DNA of 26,782 bases from NCBI GenBank assembly GCA_002343445.1, contig DDSP01000026.1:25263-52044 (forward strand), given 5' to 3'. A program made the position numbers and the translations under genes. Shown one piece after another: positions 22,892-26,782 of the stretch; position 1 is the stretch's first letter; every line of letters starts with the position of its first letter. The notes under the pieces were generated by a model, which was given only the letters and a program-made list of their open reading frames with translations, was not told the origin of the DNA and did not search any database. Source of the DNA: Chthonomonas sp. UBA2387 (GTDB lineage Bacteria > Armatimonadota > Fimbriimonadia > Fimbriimonadales > Fimbriimonadaceae).

Positions 22892-24046
22892 TCAGGGTCT
22901 TTCCCACGTTCGAGACGCGTTCGAGCGCTCGCACGCGTCCAGCACCAACTGGTTGGCCAAGCCATCGTGGAAGTTCGGGCTGGGGCACTCCCCCGCGCCG
23001 ATCGCCTTGAACGCATCAGCCAAAAGGTTCACAAACGTGTGCTCGTAACCGATGATGTGCCCCACCGGCCAATACGCCCCTGCGTACGGGTGCGAGCCCT
23101 CGGTGGCTTGGATCACGCGGAAGCCGTGCGTGCCCTCGGGGTCCGCGTTGTTGTAGTACTCCAGCTCGTTCATCCGCTCCAGGTTGAACACCACCGAGCC
23201 CTTCGAACCGTTGATCTCCCACTTGTGGTGGTTCTTGCGCCCGACGGCGAAGCGGCTGGCTTCGAACGTTCCCAGCGCCCCGTTCTTGAACCGCGCCAGC
23301 ATGATGACGGCGTCGTCTACGGTCACGTCGCCCATCTCGGTGGATGCCGCCGCGCCGAGCTTGTCGTCGATCGCTCCCGCCAACGGCCGACGCTTCACAA
23401 ACGTCTCCAAGTGGCCGCAAACATCCTCGAACTCGCCGACCAGGTGGCGCGCCATGTCGATGATGTGCGCGTTGATGTCTCCGTGGGTGCCGCTGCCGGC
23501 CTTGTCCTTCTGCAGTCGCCAAACGAGAGGGAAGTTGGGGTCGGCGATCCAGTCTTGCAGGTAGACGGCGCGGAAGTGGTAGATCTTGCCGAGTGCGCCC
23601 TCGGCGATCATCCGCTTGGCCAAGCCCACCGCCGGGGCCTTTCGGTAGTTGTGAAAGATGGCATGAGGCTTGCCAGACTTCTCGACGGCGGCCACCATGC
23701 TGCGTGCTTCCTCCACCGTGTTGGCGAGCGGCTTCTCGCAGAACACGATCTTGCCCGCTTCGGCGGCGGCGATGGCGATTTCGGCATGGCTGTCGCCGGG
23801 CGTCGAGACGTCCACGACGTGGATGTTCGGGTCTTCGACGACCTTGCGCCAATCGGTGGAGTAGCCTTGCCAACCCATCGCCTCGGCAGCCTTGGAAACG
23901 GCGGCTTCCGTGCGCCCGCAGATGGTGTGCATCACAGGCTCCACGGGCAGATCGAAGAAGCGCGACACCTGCCGATAGGCGTTGCTGTGGGCTTTGCCCA
24001 TGAATTGGTAACCGATGAGACCGACGTTGAACTTGGGCTTCGACAT
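22892..24046 (-). CDS. Gfo/Idh/MocA family NAD(P)-dependent oxidoreductase
   Basis: A 384-residue protein with the family's two-domain layout. The N-terminal Rossmann fold shows NVGLIGYQFMGKAHSNAYRQ (residues 7-26), VVDVSTPGDSHAEIAIAA and the signature EKPLANTVEEA, whose Lys is the family's conserved catalytic residue. The C-terminal alpha/beta domain carries GDINAHIIDMARHLVGE. Such enzymes oxidise or reduce sugars, inositols and sugar acids; the substrate cannot be told. The start is ATG 24046 (MSKPKFN). A much longer in-frame reading to 25636 crosses two other genes and is rejected. It lies 35 bases after the DinB-like gene on the same strand. Its stop is ten bases from the 85-bp array. Confidence 0.93.
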   Translation of the reverse strand: MSKPKFNVGLIGYQFMGKAHSNAYRQVSRFFDLPVEPVMHTICGRTEAAVSKAAEAMGWQGYSTDWRKVVEDPNIHVVDVSTPGDSHAEIAIAAAEAGKIVFCEKPLANTVEEARSMVAAVEKSGKPHAIFHNYRKAPAVGLAKRMIAEGALGKIYHFRAVYLQDWIADPNFPLVWRLQKDKAGSGTHGDINAHIIDMARHLVGEFEDVCGHLETFVKRRPLAGAIDDKLGAAASTEMGDVTVDDAVIMLARFKNGALGTFEASRFAVGRKNHHKWEINGSKGSVVFNLERMNELEYYNNADPEGTHGFRVIQATEGSHPYAGAYWPVGHIIGYEHTFVNLLADAFKAIGAGECPSPNFHDGLANQLVLDACERSNASRTWERP

Positions 24047-24081
24047 CGCATGTTCGGTTCGCCGCGCGGGCCGCGACTCCT

Positions 24082-24528
24082 TCAGGCTTTCGCGCGTCTC
24101 GCCGCACGTTTGATCTGGTTGATCTGGCCCAGGTGGTACGCCCCGTGGACGGCGATGCGCGTGAGGATGCCGACGGCTTCGGCGTCCGAACCCATTTGGT
24201 GATCCATCGGGTCGGAGGCGGCGATGCGCCTGGCCTCGCGGAGCCCCTCGATGAAGCGAACGCGGAGTTCGGGCCACTCGTGCGGCTCGGGCTTGCGCCA
24301 ATCCTTCTTCCATTCGGTCATGCCGCTCTTCGAGCGGCCCCCGCGGAGCGCGCCGAGCCAGAAGGTCTGCCACATGACGGCGTGCGCCAGATTCTCGGCG
24401 ACCGTGGTGGGCAGGGGTTCTACCGAGGCGCTGGCTGCCGCCGCCGAGACCTTCAGACACGACTCGGGGTCCGGGATGTCGAAGCCGCCGAGGATGTGGT
24501 CGAAGACGGTGGCGAGGTCGCTGGGCAC
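24082..24528 (-). CDS. DinB-like four-helix (YfiT/DinB superfamily) protein
   Basis: A 148-residue helical protein starting with GTG at 24528. The C-terminal VHGAYHLGQI supplies the two histidines of the metal site, and ENLAHAVMWQTFWL in the first half supplies another, as in the DinB/YfiT fold. Members include metal-dependent, thiol-linked transferases and many proteins of unknown role. TACTAT ends five bases before the GTG, so the mRNA may begin at or near the start codon. It probably forms a pair with the oxidoreductase gene downstream. The exact start is uncertain because an overlapping ATG lies in another frame. Confidence 0.78.
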   Translation of the reverse strand: MPSDLATVFDHILGGFDIPDPESCLKVSAAAASASVEPLPTTVAENLAHAVMWQTFWLGALRGGRSKSGMTEWKKDWRKPEPHEWPELRVRFIEGLREARRIAASDPMDHQMGSDAEAVGILTRIAVHGAYHLGQINQIKRAARRAKA

Positions 24529-24550
24529 ACCATATAGTATGGGAGACGCG

Positions 24551-24585
24551 AAAAAGCCCTCCCCGCACCCGAGGGGCGAGGAGGG
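24551..24585 (-). terminator. Intrinsic terminator of the PEP-CTERM gene
   Basis: On the minus strand, CCCTCC pairs with GGAGGG, followed after one mismatch by three more pairs, and the stem ends in CTTTTTC. It lies about 30 bases beyond the PEP-CTERM stop codon (24616) and before the DinB-like gene, so it separates the two transcripts. Confidence 0.8.
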
Positions 24586-24615
24586 TCCAGAGTAGGTTTC
24601 TGCGCTTGAAATGCG

Positions 24616-25377
24616 TTAGGCTTTGGCTGTGCGGCGGCGTCGCAGCAGGGCGAGCACACCGGCGCCGAGGCCGATCATCGTGGCGGGTTCGGGAACGGGG
24701 TCGCCTTCGATGAGGAACGGGTAATCGTGGCTGAAACCGAGATTGGCGTCGACATTGTCGGTCCATGTGGACGAGCTGACGGTAAAGAGGCGGGAGGCAC
24801 CGTTCGTCGTCATGTTCGCGATGGGACCCGCCCAAGGACCGCTTGCGGTTGAGCCTGTCAGTCCCCACTCGATGTAGTAGTCGCCGTCCGGCAATGTCCC
24901 GGTAAGCCAACTGGAGACGTCGGCAGTGACGGACATGATGGCCCTTGCGGAGTTCGTGAGGGTCGTTGAGGTCACACGGTAGGTACCGGTGAACGACGTG
25001 CTCGACATCAGGTTGCCCGACATGGCTTGGATGACTGAGCCGCCAGCCATTGGATCGCCGTTCCACAGTTGAAGGAAGATGCCTGTGAACGTACTCGTCG
25101 AGTTGGCTGCGCCGTCCGTTTGAGTCTGATAGCCGTAGAACGTGAACGAGTTGATGTCCCATCCGCCACCGCTGACCGTAAAGTTGTCGGCGCGGCGAAA
25201 GGCAGTCTGGTTGACATTGCCACCGAACGTGGTGCTGGGCGACTGGATGGCGCTGGTGTTCGCGCCGCCGAAGCCGTTCCCGGTCCCGGTGACGAACCCA
25301 CCGTTGTTCCAGAGTTCCACAGCAAACGACGAGGATGCGACCACGGCCAACGCCGAGGCGAAAATGACTTTCTTCAT
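24616..25377 (-). CDS. PEP-CTERM sorting-domain secreted protein
   Basis: A 253-residue exported protein. The signal peptide MKKVIFASALAVVASSSFA is followed by a Gly/Ser/Thr/Asn-rich beta domain (ELWNNGGFVTGTGNG, NQTAFRRADNFTVSGGGWDI). At the C terminus stands VPEPATMIGLGAGVLALL then RRRR: a PEP motif, a membrane segment and an arginine cluster. That is the PEP-CTERM tail, recognised and cleaved by an exosortase in bacteria that make extracellular matrix. The exosortase is not in the window. The start is ATG 25377; a longer reading to 25536 would cross the promoter at 25454-25482. The gene has its own promoter and terminator and is probably monocistronic. Confidence 0.88.
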   Translation of the reverse strand: MKKVIFASALAVVASSSFAVELWNNGGFVTGTGNGFGGANTSAIQSPSTTFGGNVNQTAFRRADNFTVSGGGWDINSFTFYGYQTQTDGAANSTSTFTGIFLQLWNGDPMAGGSVIQAMSGNLMSSTSFTGTYRVTSTTLTNSARAIMSVTADVSSWLTGTLPDGDYYIEWGLTGSTASGPWAGPIANMTTNGASRLFTVSSSTWTDNVDANLGFSHDYPFLIEGDPVPEPATMIGLGAGVLALLRRRRTAKA

Positions 25378-25417
25378 GATTTCCGTACTCCAAGGGCGTC
25401 TGCGTGGACTGTCGCCA

Positions 25418-25442
25418 GTCCCGGTCCTCTTCGGGACGGGAC
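25418..25442 (-). other. Hairpin at the 5' end of the PEP-CTERM mRNA
   Basis: GTCCC and GTCC pair with GGAC and GGGAC around a six-base loop, with one bulged base. Transcription from the promoter at 25454-25482 would begin near 25447, so this hairpin would sit at the extreme 5' end of the message. It could protect the RNA from 5' decay; that role is inference. Confidence 0.45.
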
Positions 25443-25453
25443 GCCTCGCAGGA

Positions 25454-25482
25454 ATCATAGCACGGATGATCTGATCTGTCAA
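25454..25482 (-). promoter_or_regulatory. Near-consensus sigma-70 promoter for the PEP-CTERM gene
   Basis: TTGACA (25482-25477) and TATGAT (25459-25454) are separated by exactly 17 bases. The -35 is a perfect match and the -10 has one mismatch. It points toward the PEP-CTERM gene, with a leader of about 70 bases. Confidence 0.9.
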
Positions 25483-25686
25483 GGTCGAGACCGACTTTTT
25501 CTTGAATCTGTCCCGCGAATGCTCCCGCGGGTCCAATTGCAGGGTCTGGTCGTAGGCAGAGTCTGACTAAGTTGGTCTCTGGAGTGGACGTCTGTGGCCA
25601 CTTGAGATCACGAATCTTCGTCCTTGCGACGTTCACGGGACCACGCTTCGTCAGATCACGTCACTCCGAGGGAGGGGAGTCCGTCC

Positions 25687-25713
25687 ATAGCACTTTCGTC
25701 CCTCGAGTGCCAA
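25687..25713 (+). promoter_or_regulatory. CIRCE-like operator 1 (HrcA site) upstream of groES
   Basis: ATAGCACTT, nine bases, then GAGTGCCAA. The known CIRCE element is TTAGCACTC-N9-GAGTGCTAA, so seven of nine left positions and eight of nine right positions match, with exact spacing. HrcA bound here would repress groESL until heat or misfolding stress inactivates it. It lies just upstream of the -35 box. Confidence 0.88.
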
Positions 25714-25720
25714 TCCATCC

Positions 25721-25750
25721 TTGACTTCCGACCCCGTCGCGACTCAGAAT
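25721..25750 (+). promoter_or_regulatory. groESL promoter between the two CIRCE-like sites
   Basis: TTGACT (25721-25726) and CAGAAT (25745-25750) are 18 bases apart, a plausible housekeeping-type promoter. The -10 end overlaps the left arm of the second CIRCE-like element, as expected for direct repression. Confidence 0.65.
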
Positions 25751-25775
25751 AGCAGTCACTGTGCGAGAGTGCCAA
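25749..25775 (+). promoter_or_regulatory. CIRCE-like operator 2 overlapping the transcription start of groESL
   Basis: ATAGCAGTC, nine bases, then GAGTGCCAA. Seven of nine left and eight of nine right positions match CIRCE with exact N9 spacing. Its left arm begins at the -10 box, so it would cover the start point and lie in the mRNA leader. The right arm is identical to that of operator 1. Confidence 0.82.
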
Positions 25776-25805
25776 TCTCGCGATCAGGAGGACAAGCAAC
25801 CCCAC

Positions 25806-26096
25806 ATGCCAGCACTCAAACCGCTCGGAGACAAAGTGGTCGTGAAGGTGATGGAGTCGGAAGCCAAGACGGCGTCCGGCATCTACCTGCCCGACACGGC
25901 CAAGAAGAAGCCCCAGGAAGGCGAGGTCGTCGCAGTCGGCAACGGCCGCATTCTCGACAACGGCGGGCGCAACGCCCTGACCGTCAAGGTCGGCGACCGC
26001 GTTCTGTTCAGCAAGTACGGCGGCAACGAAGTCACCGTCGACGGCCAGGATTTCACGATCTTGGACGAAGACCAGGTGTACGCGGTGATCGCCTGA
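25806..26096 (+). CDS. groES: Co-chaperonin GroES
   Basis: A 96-residue protein of exact GroES size. KPLGDKVVVKVMESEAKTAS opens the beta-barrel. The mobile loop that docks on GroEL is TASGIYLPDTAKKKPQEGEV, carrying the I-Y-L contact residues. VGDRVLFSKYGGNEV and DQVYAVIA complete the fold. GroES caps GroEL so that proteins fold in the closed chamber. The ATG at 25806 follows AGGAGGA (25786-25792) by 13 bases, longer than usual. A longer reading from 25761 would start inside operator 2. GroEL is not next: a four-helix-bundle gene lies between them. Confidence 0.97.
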   Translation: MPALKPLGDKVVVKVMESEAKTASGIYLPDTAKKKPQEGEVVAVGNGRILDNGGRNALTVKVGDRVLFSKYGGNEVTVDGQDFTILDEDQVYAVIA

Positions 26097-26134
26097 ACCA
26101 GCGGAAGGTGGAAACAGGAAGAGGGAAAGAGGAA

Positions 26135-26617
26135 GTGATCGAACGTGGCCAGCGTGTGAGATCAGTGGATGAACTTCGGGTTCATCAGGCTGCCGTAGCA
26201 TTGGCTGTCGACGTTTACACGGTCACGGCTCACTTTCCACCGGACGAACGCTATGGGCTGATCAGCCAGATGAGGAGGGCTGCCGTTTCCATCGGCAGCA
26301 ATCTCGCCGAGGGCTGGGGCCGTGGGAGTCGAGCTAACCTCGCCAACTTTACGCGAATCGCGCGCGGCTCGGTCTTTGAACTCAGGACTCTTGGCACCAT
26401 CGCTTCCCGGCTCGGGTACCTCGAAACGCCAGAAGGGCTGACCTTGGACACACAGATCGCCGACGTGACAGCCCTGTTGACAGCGTTTCTCGAGTCAGTC
26501 GAGGCCTCAGGAGTCCGCGAGACCGTGAGCAGCTACGACCAGAGCTTCGACTCACAACTCCATCTTCCTTCTTCCATCTTCCTCGAGCCCAACTCCACCG
26601 AACAAGGAGCAATCTAA
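26135..26617 (+). CDS. Four-helix-bundle protein of the 23S rRNA intervening-sequence (S23) family
   Basis: A 160-residue protein from GTG at 26135 (GAGGG at 26121-26125, nine-base spacing); GTG codons at 26156 and 26165 are other possible starts. The family signature is clear: DELRVHQAAVALAVDVYTVT, FPPDERYGLISQMRRAAVSI and SNLAEGWGRGS. These small bundles occur in rRNA intervening sequences and scattered through genomes; their biochemical role is unsettled. The usual length is about 120 residues. This one carries an extra 25-residue tail read through a pyrimidine-rich CATCTTCCTTCTTCC tract, which may be non-native. It sits between groES and groEL, with its stop three bases before the groEL ATG, and purine-rich DNA flanks its start. 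Confidence 0.85.
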   Translation: MIERGQRVRSVDELRVHQAAVALAVDVYTVTAHFPPDERYGLISQMRRAAVSIGSNLAEGWGRGSRANLANFTRIARGSVFELRTLGTIASRLGYLETPEGLTLDTQIADVTALLTAFLESVEASGVRETVSSYDQSFDSQLHLPSSIFLEPNSTEQGAI

Positions 26618-26620
26618 TCC

Positions 26621-26782
26621 ATGCCAGCCAAGCAACTACTCTACGATGAACTCGCCCGCAGGGCGCTCGAACGAGGCGTCAACAAAGTCGCCGACGCCGT
26701 GAAAGTCACCCTCGGTCCCAAGGGCCGCAACGTCGTCCTCGACAAAAAGTGGGGCTCTCCCACCATCACCAAGGACGGCGTG
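26621..26782 (+). CDS. groEL: Chaperonin GroEL, 5' part only
   Basis: Begins at ATG 26621 with AAGGAG at 26604-26609 and runs off the right edge after 54 codons. ALERGVNKVADAVKVTLGPK and GRNVVLDKKWGSPTITKDGV match the conserved GroEL N terminus, including the nucleotide-binding TLGPKGRN. GroEL is the ATP-driven folding chamber that works with GroES. Transcription is presumably from the CIRCE-controlled promoter 0.9 kb upstream, through groES and the four-helix gene. No separate promoter is evident in the three-base gap. Confidence 0.97.
   Translation, partial: MPAKQLLYDELARRALERGVNKVADAVKVTLGPKGRNVVLDKKWGSPTITKDGV

Noticed and set aside
22126..23010. Short plus-strand proteins containing RHAEPLGDAVAQ repeats
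   Set aside because: The 85-base period shifts frame every unit, so these are chance frames through the non-coding array.
22892..25636. A 914-codon minus-strand frame that would fuse the oxidoreductase to upstream sequence
   Set aside because: Beyond the ATG at 24046 it reads out of frame through the DinB-like and PEP-CTERM genes and crosses a terminator and a promoter.

Overview
This window comes from a GC-rich bacterial chromosome with tightly packed genes. Several features suggest the Armatimonadota (Fimbriimonadia-like): a PEP-CTERM secreted protein, RNase J, a groESL locus with CIRCE-type operators, and start codons sitting just downstream of TAnnnT-like -10 boxes. That placement is inference from gene content and style, not from a marker search.

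Layout. (1-184, -) 5' end of a DapA-family aldolase, divergent from (223-6194, +) a compact run: phoU, RNase J, mobA (TTG start), then a sugar-type ABC importer (lipoprotein binding protein plus two permeases, no ATPase). (6280-10256, -) a second compact run read leftward: TPR protein, NAD kinase, an orphan DppF/OppF-type ATPase and a second phoU. (10382-13231, +) a small unknown gene and a GH20-like glycoside hydrolase. (13253-16475) an accessory island: a decayed copy of the pgk 3' end, an unknown gene that looks split by a one-base frameshift, and two tandem copies of a module (57-residue segment plus lipoprotein). (16508-17686, -) intact pgk; (17825-18817, +) an RbsB-like sugar-binding lipoprotein; (18840-18874) a strong bidirectional terminator; (18889-22187, -) a small lipoprotein and ileS. 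(22276-22881) a tandem array of about seven 85-bp units, each able to form two hairpins. (22892-24528, -) a Gfo/Idh/MocA oxidoreductase and a DinB-like protein. (24616-25377, -) a PEP-CTERM protein with a near-consensus promoter. (25687-26782, +) two CIRCE-like operators flanking a promoter, groES, a four-helix-bundle (23S IVS-type) gene, and the start of groEL.

How the parts work together. Most of the window is housekeeping: RNA decay, glycolysis, NADP synthesis, molybdenum cofactor, aminoacylation, chaperonin, phosphate signalling and sugar uptake. The least explained parts are the iterated lipoprotein island beside pgk, the 85-bp hairpin array between the oxidoreductase and ileS, and the cassette-like gene separating groES from groEL. 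The polypurine/polypyrimidine flanks of that cassette recur, with no gene between them, at 6196-6266. No tRNA, rRNA, CRISPR array, transposase or integrase gene was seen.
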